This document shows positions 8,871-16,049 of a stretch of 64,000 bases of DNA, one piece after another; the stretch's first letter is position 1, and each line of letters starts with the position of its first letter. The translations under genes were made by a program, and so were the position numbers. The stretch spans positions 1 to 64,000 of the forward strand of contig WQWN01000004.1 of the NCBI GenBank assembly GCA_009785325.1. Reading direction: 5' to 3'. Below the pieces are notes generated by a model. It was not told the origin of the DNA. It saw nothing but the letters and a program-made list of their open reading frames with translations, and ran no database searches. The DNA comes from Candidatus Saccharimonadota bacterium. GTDB taxonomy: Bacteria > Patescibacteriota > Saccharimonadia > Saccharimonadales > Saccharimonadaceae.

Positions 8871-9605
8871 ATGCAACACTCCGAAAAACTCAAATCTTAC
8901 AAAAAAGAATTCGACTACTCTTACGCAATCGGCGTCTTTCCCACCCTAGAGATACTCAAATCCTCGCCTCATCTCGTCAAAAAAATCCTAATCAGCTCCA
9001 AATCCACCCCAGAAATCATCAACCAACTCCTCACCCACACAACCCCTTCAAATATCCCAATCGAAACCAACGACAAATTCCTCACCCGTTTCGGCGGCGA
9101 CAACATTCACACTCTAGCCGCCTTCGAAAAGCCAACTCAACAGCTCTCCCCTAATAAACCTCACATACTTCTAGTAAACCCTTCCGACATGGGTAATCTC
9201 GGCTCTATCATCCGCTCCATGCTAGGCTTCAACTTCCAAGACCTCGCCATTATCACTCCTGCCGCCGACGTCTTCCACCCAAAAGTCGTCCGCAGCTCCA
9301 TGGGTGCCATCTTCAAATCCCGCATCCAACATCTCCCAAGCATCCACGATTACATCAAAAAATACCCTACCCACACCAGATACAACTTTATCTTAGACGA
9401 AAACTCTCAAAAACTCTCCCTCCTCACTCCCACACTCCCCTACACCCTAGTATTCGGCAACGAAGGCACAGGTCTCCAGCCCCAAGACCTCCAAAACGGC
9501 ACCCCTATCTTCATAGAACAATCCCCCGAAATCGACAGTCTAAACCTAGCTATCTCCACTAGTATCGCCATGCACCACCTCTACACAAAACAAAAAACCT
9601 CCTAG
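8871..9605 (+). CDS. SpoU/TrmH family RNA 2'-O-methyltransferase
   Basis: Methylates a ribose 2'-OH in tRNA or rRNA with S-adenosylmethionine. The 244 residues hold the N-terminal substrate-binding region and the SPOUT knot: NPSDMGNLGSIIRS (motif 1, near 105), FGNEGTGL (motif 2) and LNLAISTSIAMHHLY (motif 3). The target RNA cannot be told from sequence. An upstream in-frame ATG exists at 8853, but the TAAAAT box at 8857-8862 lies inside that stretch and 8 bases before the ATG at 8871, so I take 8871 as a leaderless start. Confidence 0.88.
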   Translation: MQHSEKLKSYKKEFDYSYAIGVFPTLEILKSSPHLVKKILISSKSTPEIINQLLTHTTPSNIPIETNDKFLTRFGGDNIHTLAAFEKPTQQLSPNKPHILLVNPSDMGNLGSIIRSMLGFNFQDLAIITPAADVFHPKVVRSSMGAIFKSRIQHLPSIHDYIKKYPTHTRYNFILDENSQKLSLLTPTLPYTLVFGNEGTGLQPQDLQNGTPIFIEQSPEIDSLNLAISTSIAMHHLYTKQKTS

Positions 9606-9631
9606 GGAGATTTTACAAGTTCGAATTCACA

Positions 9632-9709
9632 TGGGGTGACTGATGGGTCTTGAACCCACGACCTTCGGAACCACAACCCGACGCTCTAACCAGCTGAGCT
9701 ACAGTCACC
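9632..9709 (-). tRNA. tRNA-His (anticodon GTG)
   Basis: 78 bases with encoded CCA and the extra G at position -1 paired with C73, as expected for tRNA-His. The anticodon loop is TTGTGGT and the T loop TTCAAGA. Confidence 0.95.
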
Positions 9710-9750
9710 ATATTATTAAACCCCTATCCATCATCCCCTTCGGACAAACT

Positions 9751-9825
9751 TGGTGCGGGCGGAGAGAATCGAACTCTCATCACATGCTTGGAAGGCACGC
9801 ATATTAGCCTTTATACGACGCCCGC
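9751..9825 (-). tRNA. tRNA-Gly (anticodon TCC)
   Basis: 75 bases with encoded CCA; stem CGTGC, loop CTTCCAA, stem GCATG; T loop TTCGATT. A TAGAAT box lies about 8 bases upstream on the minus strand. This is the ordinary of the two glycine tRNAs in the window. Confidence 0.95.
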
Positions 9826-9881
9826 ATTCCCCCATTCTACTCCATCCTACTTCAGAAATCTACCCCTCAACCCCCACTATT

Positions 9882-10502
9882 TTAACCACCTATCAACCCC
9901 ATATTTGTCCCTTCTCGCACCCCCACACATATCGCCGTCCACGCTAATAGCACCACTACCACCAACTTAAAATACCTCCTCTTAGCCACCTTCTCATACA
10001 TCCCCTCCATCTTCGGACCTAACCATTTCACTACAAGTACCGCCAACACCCCCCACGCTACCGACGACAGTACACTAATCCGTCCCTGAAAGTTCAACGG
10101 AGTCCGATATACCCAGTACATATACCCCGTCAACCACTCCATCAAGTAACTCACCACTAACTCAAAGATCGTCATCGCCACCACACCTCCCAGCCAAAAA
10201 ACCTGCCATGTTTTTCCTAAAATACGCCCCATCCACATCAAAATCACCCCGCCAATCCCATACATCACCAAAATAGGCATTCCCCACACCATCCCACCTT
10301 CCGTCACAAAGATCAATCCTCGTACCATCAATTCCTGATCTGTCACTACGATCGCTACCGTCTCAAAAATCCACCCCGCTACCCCAAAAACCAGAAATAA
10401 AAAACTCCATTTCCACCAATCCACACTCCCTAACCCCGCCAAGACCCCAACAACCTTTCTCTCTCGCCCCTTTACCACGACACCTTTGTCGCTTTTTGAC
10501 AT
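9882..10502 (-). CDS. Putative ABC-transporter-type membrane protein (PF06541-like)
   Basis: 206 residues with about six membrane helices. The pattern FGVAGWIFETVA, RGLIF, GIGGV, then FELVVSYLMEWLTG and NFQGRISVLSSVAWG matches the family labelled putative ABC-transporter type IV (CmpB-like) in Firmicutes, whose function is not established. The N-terminus is short, basic and cytoplasmic (MSKSDKGVVVKGRERK). No ATPase partner is encoded nearby. The ATG is preceded by AAGGAGAAAG. It stands alone between the tRNA genes. Confidence 0.75.
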   Translation of the reverse strand: MSKSDKGVVVKGRERKVVGVLAGLGSVDWWKWSFLFLVFGVAGWIFETVAIVVTDQELMVRGLIFVTEGGMVWGMPILVMYGIGGVILMWMGRILGKTWQVFWLGGVVAMTIFELVVSYLMEWLTGYMYWVYRTPLNFQGRISVLSSVAWGVLAVLVVKWLGPKMEGMYEKVAKRRYFKLVVVVLLAWTAICVGVREGTNMGLIGG

Positions 10503-10577
10503 ACTTTCTCCTTAAAATCAATACACCCGACAGAGTGTAAATCTACAACTCCATTATATCACCCCGTCAATTTCTGG

Positions 10578-10606
10578 TTGAAAAATCTCCCCGTCTCTGA
10601 TATATT
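10578..10606 (+). promoter_or_regulatory. tRNA-Lys promoter
   Basis: TTGAAA at 10578-10583, 17-base spacer and TATATT at 10601-10606 with a TGA extension; the tRNA begins 10 bases further on. Confidence 0.75.
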
Positions 10607-10616
10607 ACATCACCAT

Positions 10617-10693
10617 GGGCCAGTAGCTCAGCTGGTTAGAGCGTCTGCCTCTTAAGCAGAATGTCGTGGGTTCAAGTCCCACCTGGCCCTCCA
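10617..10693 (+). tRNA. tRNA-Lys (anticodon CTT)
   Basis: 77 bases with encoded CCA. Acceptor GGGCCAG pairs with CTGGCCC; anticodon loop CTCTTAA; D loop has the usual GG and the T loop is TTCAAGT. Confidence 0.95.
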
Positions 10694-10704
10694 TAGTCTG
10701 CACT

Positions 10705-10733
10705 AAAAGAACCTTTACTGGTTCTTTTTTATT
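10705..10733. terminator. Terminator shared by tRNA-Lys and folC
   Basis: AAAAGAACC, a 6-base loop and GGTTCTTTTTT form a hairpin with T tracts on both strands. It serves the tRNA from the left and overlaps the last codons of folC on the minus strand. Confidence 0.8.
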
Positions 10734-11977
10734 TCCAAAAACACCGGCCTCACTTCACTCACCAAATAAAACGACCCTGTCACCACCACTATATCCACCT
10801 CTGTTCTCTCCACCATCAAGTCCACCGCCTTCATTGCCCCCTTCACCACCAAAACCTCCTCAAACCCCACTCTCCGCGCCATCTCTTCCACCGACTCTTT
10901 CACAAGCCCGTTCACACCCTTATCCCGCCAACTCGTCAATATCACCCCTCCACAAATCCCCCTAGCTGCCTCTATATTTTCCTTTAAGTTTTTCTTATTC
11001 TTCAGCGCAAACACCATCCCCACCCTTTTCCCATTAAACTTCTCCTTCATATACTCCGCCAGCACACCTAGTTTTTGCGGGTTATGCGCCCCATCTAACA
11101 CCACCACCTTCCCTTTATATTCAAATTCCTCCACTCGCGCTGGTATTTGTATTTCAAGCACCTCCGCAACTCGCTCTCCACTCAGCTCACCAACTCCATC
11201 TCTCTTTAAAATAAACTCCACCCCAGTCAGCGCCAAACTAGCATTCCTAGACTGAAACCCCGGTAACCCCACAAATCTCCTATCCTCCGCCACACTCAAC
11301 TTCGCCCCCACCTTTTCCGCTCCTCTTCGCACTGCACCCATCACCTCATCACTCTGCCTGTGCATAAAAATCTCACTCCCCGCACACATCGTCCCCGCCT
11401 CTTGCTCCGTTATCTCCTCGATCGTCTCCCCTAAAATCTCCATATGGTCAAACCCGATATCCGCCACTAAACAAACCTTCCCTTCCACCCGTGCCACATT
11501 TGTGCAGTCCCAAGTCCCCCCAATCCCCGCCTCTACAACCAAATAATCCAGCTCCAACTTCGCTCCTATCCAATAAAAAAATCCCATGAAAAACTCAAAA
11601 TGAGACCCTTCCACCTTCGCCTCCTTCACTACCCCTAGAAACTCCCTCATCAACTTCACATACTCCCCATACCCCAAAACCTCCCCATCCACCATCGCCC
11701 GCTCTCGCACATCAACCACATGCGGACTCACTGTCAGCCCCACTCTCATCCCTGCCGTCCGCAAAAACCCCGCTGCATAATACGCCGTAGAAGTCTTCCC
11801 GCTAGTCCCCGACACATGGATCACCTTCACCTTCTCATGCGGCCTCCCTACCCCCTCCATAAACTCCTCCATCCGCCGCAATTTATTCTCCTCATACACA
11901 AAAACTGACACCCCCGCCACATATTCATACACCTCCTCTATCACTCCCTCAAATTCTTCTCGCATCACTTCGTCCAT
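10715..11977 (-). CDS. folC: Folylpolyglutamate/dihydrofolate synthase family
   Basis: A Mur-ligase-type enzyme that adds glutamate to folates (or to dihydropteroate). The 420 residues have the ATP loop VSGTSGKTSTAYY (about 55), the central ligase domain with VEAGIGGTWDCTNV and DIGFDHMEILGETIEEI, and the C-terminal domain with VLDGAHNPQKLG. These are FolC signatures rather than those of the peptidoglycan ligases. The start is leaderless: TGGTAGAAT on the minus strand ends 6 bases before the ATG. No other folate genes except glyA are near, so the cell probably salvages folate; this last point is inference. Confidence 0.92.
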   Translation of the reverse strand: MDEVMREEFEGVIEEVYEYVAGVSVFVYEENKLRRMEEFMEGVGRPHEKVKVIHVSGTSGKTSTAYYAAGFLRTAGMRVGLTVSPHVVDVRERAMVDGEVLGYGEYVKLMREFLGVVKEAKVEGSHFEFFMGFFYWIGAKLELDYLVVEAGIGGTWDCTNVARVEGKVCLVADIGFDHMEILGETIEEITEQEAGTMCAGSEIFMHRQSDEVMGAVRRGAEKVGAKLSVAEDRRFVGLPGFQSRNASLALTGVEFILKRDGVGELSGERVAEVLEIQIPARVEEFEYKGKVVVLDGAHNPQKLGVLAEYMKEKFNGKRVGMVFALKNKKNLKENIEAARGICGGVILTSWRDKGVNGLVKESVEEMARRVGFEEVLVVKGAMKAVDLMVERTEVDIVVVTGSFYLVSEVRPVFLEIKKNQ

Positions 11978-12036
11978 TTCCGTATTCTACCACAGGTAAG
12001 TAGCTTCTTTTATCAGAACCAATTCAACCCCAAAGC

Positions 12037-13374
12037 CTACTTATCACTCGGTAGCGGGAATCTCAACGAAAACTCTTTCACCTCCGCCCGCAACTTCTTC
12101 AACTCGGCATCATCTTCTCGCGCATCAATCGCTGCCTTAATCCACTGTGCGACCTTCACCATATCCCCCTCTTTCAGTCCTCGTGTCGTTATCCCCGGTG
12201 TACCTAGTCGAATTCCACTTGGTCTAAACGGCGGCAATTCATCATCCGGCACTGAATTCTTATTCAACGACAAACCAATCTCATCAATCGCAACCTCCGC
12301 CTCCGCCCCATTCACTCCAAAACTCTTCATCACATCCGCCAAAATCAGATGATTATCTGTCCCGCCAGAAATCAACACAAATCCCAACTTTTGCATCTCA
12401 TCCGCCAGCCTCTTCGCATTCTTCACCACCTGCTTCGCATATTCACGAAATTCCGGTCTGAGCGCCTCCCCAAAAGCCACCGCCTTCGCCGCAATCACAT
12501 GCATGAGCGGCCCACCTTGCGTCCCAGGGAACACACTCCGATCGATCAGCGTCGGTAGATTCTCCAACGTCTTCTCCGGCTTCCTCATCGGATTCCCCAC
12601 CACACCCTTCGTCAAAATCAACCCACCTCTCGGCCCACGCAACGTCTTATGTGTTGTCGTGGTTACAACATCAAATCCATAGTCAAACGGATTCGGATGC
12701 ATTCCACCCACGATCAGTCCCGCCACATGCGCCATGTCCGCCATCAACATACACCCCTCCACCTTCCGTCCTATCTCCGCCATTCGCTTAAAATTAGGAA
12801 TCCTCGAATACGCCGAATATCCCACGATCAAAATCTTCGGCTGCTCCTTCAGCGCCACCGCCTCCAGCTCATCATAATCGATCTCCCCCGTCGTGATATC
12901 TTTCTGCCCATACCGCACAAAATTATAGACCTTCGCCGCCTGCGTCACTGGCGCCCCATGCGTCAAATGACCACCATGCCCCAGATCCATTCCGAGGATC
13001 GTATCCCCTTCCTCACACCACGCATTATAAACCGCCATATTCGCCTGCGCCCCCGAGTGTGGCTGCACATTCGCATGATCCGCCCCGAACAGTCTACACG
13101 CCCGCGCAATCGCCAGCCGCTCCACCCGGTTCGTATTCACTTGTCCGCCATAATATCTCCTGTCCGCCAAAACCTCCTCCGCCAACTTTTCATCCCCATA
13201 CTCCGTCAGCCCCTCAAAACTCGGATATCCTTCCGAATACTTATTCGTAAACACGCTTCCTGTCGCCGCCATCACATCCGCCGTCACATAATTCTCACTC
13301 GGAATCAACTCCAGTCCTTCCCTCTGTCTCTGCAGCTCTTCCTCAATCAATTTCCCCACAAATTCGTCAACCAT
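12037..13374 (-). CDS. glyA: Serine hydroxymethyltransferase
   Basis: Interconverts serine and glycine with tetrahydrofolate, supplying one-carbon units; PLP enzyme. The 445 residues contain LELIPSENY, NKYSEGYP, NVQPHSGAQAN, DMAHVAGLI and the PLP lysine in TTTTHKTLRGPRGG. The start has AGGAG at a good distance, and a TGGTAAAAT extended -10 (13451-13456) about 75 bases upstream suggests a leader of about 70 bases. It stands beside folC, which acts on the same cofactor, but the two have separate promoters. Confidence 0.97.
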   Translation of the reverse strand: MVDEFVGKLIEEELQRQREGLELIPSENYVTADVMAATGSVFTNKYSEGYPSFEGLTEYGDEKLAEEVLADRRYYGGQVNTNRVERLAIARACRLFGADHANVQPHSGAQANMAVYNAWCEEGDTILGMDLGHGGHLTHGAPVTQAAKVYNFVRYGQKDITTGEIDYDELEAVALKEQPKILIVGYSAYSRIPNFKRMAEIGRKVEGCMLMADMAHVAGLIVGGMHPNPFDYGFDVVTTTTHKTLRGPRGGLILTKGVVGNPMRKPEKTLENLPTLIDRSVFPGTQGGPLMHVIAAKAVAFGEALRPEFREYAKQVVKNAKRLADEMQKLGFVLISGGTDNHLILADVMKSFGVNGAEAEVAIDEIGLSLNKNSVPDDELPPFRPSGIRLGTPGITTRGLKEGDMVKVAQWIKAAIDAREDDAELKKLRAEVKEFSLRFPLPSDK

Positions 13375-13463
13375 CTCAAACTCTCCTGCTTAAATAATTT
13401 CCCTAGCCAGTCGACGAAAATTAAACCATACCTCGCTCCTCGTTTCACCCATTTTACCACAAA

Positions 13464-13493
13464 TAAAAAACCGCCATCCACTAGGACGACGGT
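13464..13493 (-). terminator. Terminator of the sigma4/alpha-CTD gene
   Basis: On the minus strand a fully paired 10-bp stem (ACCGTCGTCC / GGATGGCGGT, with two G-T pairs) and 4-base loop are followed by TTTTTTATTT. Confidence 0.85.
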
Positions 13494-13508
13494 CACCACA
13501 AATCATAC

Positions 13509-14129
13509 TTACTCTTCCCTTTTGAGATCCAGACCATATTCATGAAGCTTACTCACGACTTCTTCCATACTCTTGCGCCCTAAATTGCGCACTCGCATCA
13601 TCTCATCTTCTGTCATGTCCGCTATAGCCCCTAACGTGTCTTTCCTGGCTCTCTTCATGCAGTTATAGGTCCTTATGGTCAGATCTAAATCTTCGATCAC
13701 TACAAATCTTGCAGGGTTTCGGTCTGTTAACGCACTGTCTTTGACATAAAAACTCTCTACTGTCTTTGCCAGTCTTCTCAACATCTCCATCACTACAACC
13801 CCAGCTTTTCCGACATCTTCTTCGTCAAAAGAAAACCCCGGCACCAACGCCTTCAGTTCATCATACATCCCCCTCAAAATTTCAGGTATACGCTCCGCCC
13901 CCTTCAGGTCCGCCGTCAGCCTCTCTGCTGCGACCCTGTGTTCCTCTAGTAGTCCTCTCAGCTCTCGCCTTGTCGCATAGAGTAGCTTTATCCGCCTTGC
14001 TCGCGAAGGGTGTCGCAGCTTCCTCATTGCCTTTTCGATAATCTGTCTTGGTCGCTCTCTTTGCGTTCCAAATTCAACTCCAATCTCTTCGAGCGTCATA
14101 GGCGGCTTCCCGTCCAGTCCCAGCCTCAT
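13509..14129 (-). CDS. Sigma-70 region 4 fused to RNA polymerase alpha-CTD
   Basis: 206 residues from the ATG. Residues 11-42 match sigma-70 region 4.2 (TLEEIGVEFG then RKLRHPSR), with a proline in the recognition helix where rpoD has Val or Ile (RERPRQI). A helical middle part (45-140) I do not recognise. Residues 144-203 match the alpha C-terminal domain, keeping the DNA-contacting pattern IRTYNCMKRA and RNLGRKSMEE. No sigma region 2 is present, so it is not a complete sigma factor; it may be a transcription regulator that binds promoters or UP elements. Homology to region 4.1 (DLPEIFRILQTLTPREEEAVR) continues in frame upstream of the ATG to a TAG at 14202-14204, so the true N-terminus is uncertain: re-initiation at 14129 (GAAGAGG upstream), a non-ATG start, or a +1 shift from the ORF at 14286. 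Confidence 0.8.
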   Translation of the reverse strand: MRLGLDGKPPMTLEEIGVEFGTQRERPRQIIEKAMRKLRHPSRARRIKLLYATRRELRGLLEEHRVAAERLTADLKGAERIPEILRGMYDELKALVPGFSFDEEDVGKAGVVVMEMLRRLAKTVESFYVKDSALTDRNPARFVVIEDLDLTIRTYNCMKRARKDTLGAIADMTEDEMMRVRNLGRKSMEEVVSKLHEYGLDLKREE

Positions 14130-14145
14130 CCGTACAGCCTCTTCT

Positions 14146-14286
14146 TCACGCGGAGTCAGTGTCTGTAGTATCCGGAAAATCTCCGGTAGGTCCTTCCGGG
14201 TCTATTTCTCTTCCTGGTTTCTCCCCATAAACCTCTGCATAGAAATTTTGCGTCGGCGTAAATCCATTGTCAAACTTACCCGCCAT
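14146..14286 (-). CDS. 46-codon upstream ORF, perhaps 5' part of the sigma4 gene
   Basis: A well-initiated ORF (GGGAGG 8 bases before the ATG at 14286) encoding MAGKFDNGFTPTQNF and an acidic, Gly/Pro/Asp-rich tail, ending at TGA 14146-14148. It overlaps by 56 bases the +1 frame in which sigma region 4.1 is encoded. It carries the transcript's only good ribosome binding site. It may be a leader peptide coupled to the downstream ATG, or the true N-terminus joined by a +1 shift (a TTTC sequence offers a Phe codon slip), or the product of a sequencing error. I cannot decide between these. Confidence 0.55.
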   Translation of the reverse strand: MAGKFDNGFTPTQNFYAEVYGEKPGREIDPEGPTGDFPDTTDTDSA

Positions 14287-14357
14287 ACATAAATCCTCCC
14301 TGTTCGTAAGTATTTTGTATATGTACACTCCAAACTCTTCCAGTCCAAAGAATCCAC

Positions 14358-14386
14358 ATTATATCATACTATCTGCCACTTGTCCA
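14358..14386 (-). promoter_or_regulatory. Promoter of the sigma4/alpha-CTD transcript
   Basis: On the minus strand TGGACA (14381-14386), 17 bases, and TATAAT (14358-14363) preceded by TGA. The leader to the ATG at 14286 is about 65 bases. It is divergent from the murA promoter, about 30 bases away. Confidence 0.8.
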
Positions 14387-14414
14387 CATATGCATCTTTT
14401 TCAGCCAAAAACCC

Positions 14415-14444
14415 TTGCCAATTCAATACCATCCATGATATAAT
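14415..14444 (+). promoter_or_regulatory. murA promoter, leaderless
   Basis: TTGCCA at 14415-14420, an 18-base spacer and TATAAT at 14439-14444 with TGA extension. The ATG at 14454 is 9 bases after the -10 box, so there is essentially no leader. Confidence 0.8.
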
Positions 14445-14453
14445 TCCCGCATT

Positions 14454-15992
14454 ATGACAAAAACTATTGAATATCGTATCGAAATCGGCAAACTAATCAG
14501 CAAAGCTCGCACAGACAAAGGCCTCACTCAGACAGAGCTCGCCGAAAAACTCGGTACTTCTCAGTCTGCCATTAATCGCATCGAAAAAGGCAAACAAAAC
14601 ATCTCTCTCGACATGGTCGGTCGCATCAGCGACGTCCTCAACTCCAATATTTTGTCTGTCAACACCGATGGCTCACTCAATTTTCGCATCAACGGCGGCA
14701 AAGAACTTTCAGGCACGATAGAAGTCAACACTAGTAAAAACGCCGCGGTAGGCCTCCTCTGCGCCAGCCTCCTTAACTCCGGCAAAACTACCCTAAAGCA
14801 CCTCGCACGTATCGAAGAAGTCTTCCGCATCATCGAAGTCCTCAACTCCATCGGCGTCAAAACTCGCTGGATCAACAACGGCAAAGATCTCGAAATTATA
14901 CCTCCACGTGAATTAAACCTCAAGTCTCTCGACCTCGAGGCTGCTCGTCGCACTCGTTCCGTCATCATGCTCATGGGACCACTCCTCCACATATTCGACA
15001 ACTTCCGCCTTCCTTACGCAGGTGGCTGTAACCTCGGCGAACGCACCGTCGAGCCTCACTTAAAAGCCCTTGAGCCTTTCGGTCTCCACGTCGACTCCAA
15101 ATCCACCAGCGGCTTCTATAAAGCCACTGTTAAAACCATCGATAACACCGACAAAACTATCACCCTCATCGAGCGCGGCGACACCGTCACCGAAAACGCC
15201 CTCATGGCCGCCGCCCGCTTCCCAGGCCGCACTATCATCCGCAACGCCTCCACTAACTACATGGTCCAAGACGTCATGTTCTATCTCGAAAAACTCGGCG
15301 TCAAAATCGAAACAAATGGCACCACTCTCACCGTCCACGGTCAGTCAAAAATCAACAAAACCATCGAATACTCCCCCAGCGAAGACCCTATCGAAGCCAT
15401 GAGTTTCATCGCTGCAGGTATCGTCACTAAATCCGAAATTACAGTCGCACGCGCCCCAATCGAGTTCCTCGCCATCGAACTCGAAACTCTCAAACTCATG
15501 AACCAAAAATTCACCCTCTCCGACGAATATCTCGCCGACAACGACCGTACACGCCTCGTCGACATCACTTTCCATAAATCCGACCTCATCGCCCCACCCG
15601 ACAAAATCCACCCCATGCCATTTCCCGGCCTCAACATCGACTGCCTCCCCTTCTTCGCTGTCATCGCCGCCACCGCAAAAGGCCGCACACTCATCCACGA
15701 CTGGGTCTACGAAAACCGCGCTATCTACCTCACCGAGCTCAGTAAACTCAACGGCAAAGTCACCATGGTCGACGCTCACCGTATCTACATCGAGGGTCCC
15801 ACAAACTGGCGTCCAGCTGATCTCGTCACTCCACCCGCACTCCGTCCCGCCGTCGTCATCCTCCTCGCCATGCTCGCAGCCCCTGGCACTTCCATCCTCC
15901 GCCACATCTACTCTATCAACCGCGGCTACGAAGACTTTGCTAAACGCCTCTCCTCTCTCGGTGCCGATATCGAAACTCTCACAGGTCTCTAG
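14454..15992 (+). CDS. murA: UDP-GlcNAc enolpyruvyl transferase with N-terminal XRE HTH
   Basis: First committed step of peptidoglycan synthesis, transferring enolpyruvate from PEP to UDP-GlcNAc. Residues about 8-68 are a helix-turn-helix of the XRE/Cro type (ISKARTDKGLTQTELAEKLG, then SQSAINRIEKGKQNIS). Residues about 75-512 are MurA: the KNAA motif (SKNAAVGLL), the loop with the nucleophilic cysteine GGCNLGER (fosfomycin-target Cys kept) and LNIDCLPFF for the catalytic Asp. At 512 residues it is about 90 longer than a usual MurA, matching the added domain. No frameshift or start exists between the parts, and the leaderless start fixes the full-length form. The HTH could let the enzyme sense substrate and control transcription, perhaps of its own gene or the divergent sigma4 gene; that is inference. 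Confidence 0.93.
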   Translation: MTKTIEYRIEIGKLISKARTDKGLTQTELAEKLGTSQSAINRIEKGKQNISLDMVGRISDVLNSNILSVNTDGSLNFRINGGKELSGTIEVNTSKNAAVGLLCASLLNSGKTTLKHLARIEEVFRIIEVLNSIGVKTRWINNGKDLEIIPPRELNLKSLDLEAARRTRSVIMLMGPLLHIFDNFRLPYAGGCNLGERTVEPHLKALEPFGLHVDSKSTSGFYKATVKTIDNTDKTITLIERGDTVTENALMAAARFPGRTIIRNASTNYMVQDVMFYLEKLGVKIETNGTTLTVHGQSKINKTIEYSPSEDPIEAMSFIAAGIVTKSEITVARAPIEFLAIELETLKLMNQKFTLSDEYLADNDRTRLVDITFHKSDLIAPPDKIHPMPFPGLNIDCLPFFAVIAATAKGRTLIHDWVYENRAIYLTELSKLNGKVTMVDAHRIYIEGPTNWRPADLVTPPALRPAVVILLAMLAAPGTSILRHIYSINRGYEDFAKRLSSLGADIETLTGL

Positions 15993-16003
15993 ACCAATAA
16001 ACC

Positions 16004-16032
16004 AAAAGAGCGCCCCATCGAGCGCTCTTTTT
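16004..16032. terminator. Bidirectional terminator
   Basis: AAAAGAGCGC, 8-base loop, GCGCTCTTTTT. It ends murA on the + strand and the surface protein gene on the minus strand. Confidence 0.9.
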
Positions 16033-16049
16033 CATAGTTCCTGAGAGAG

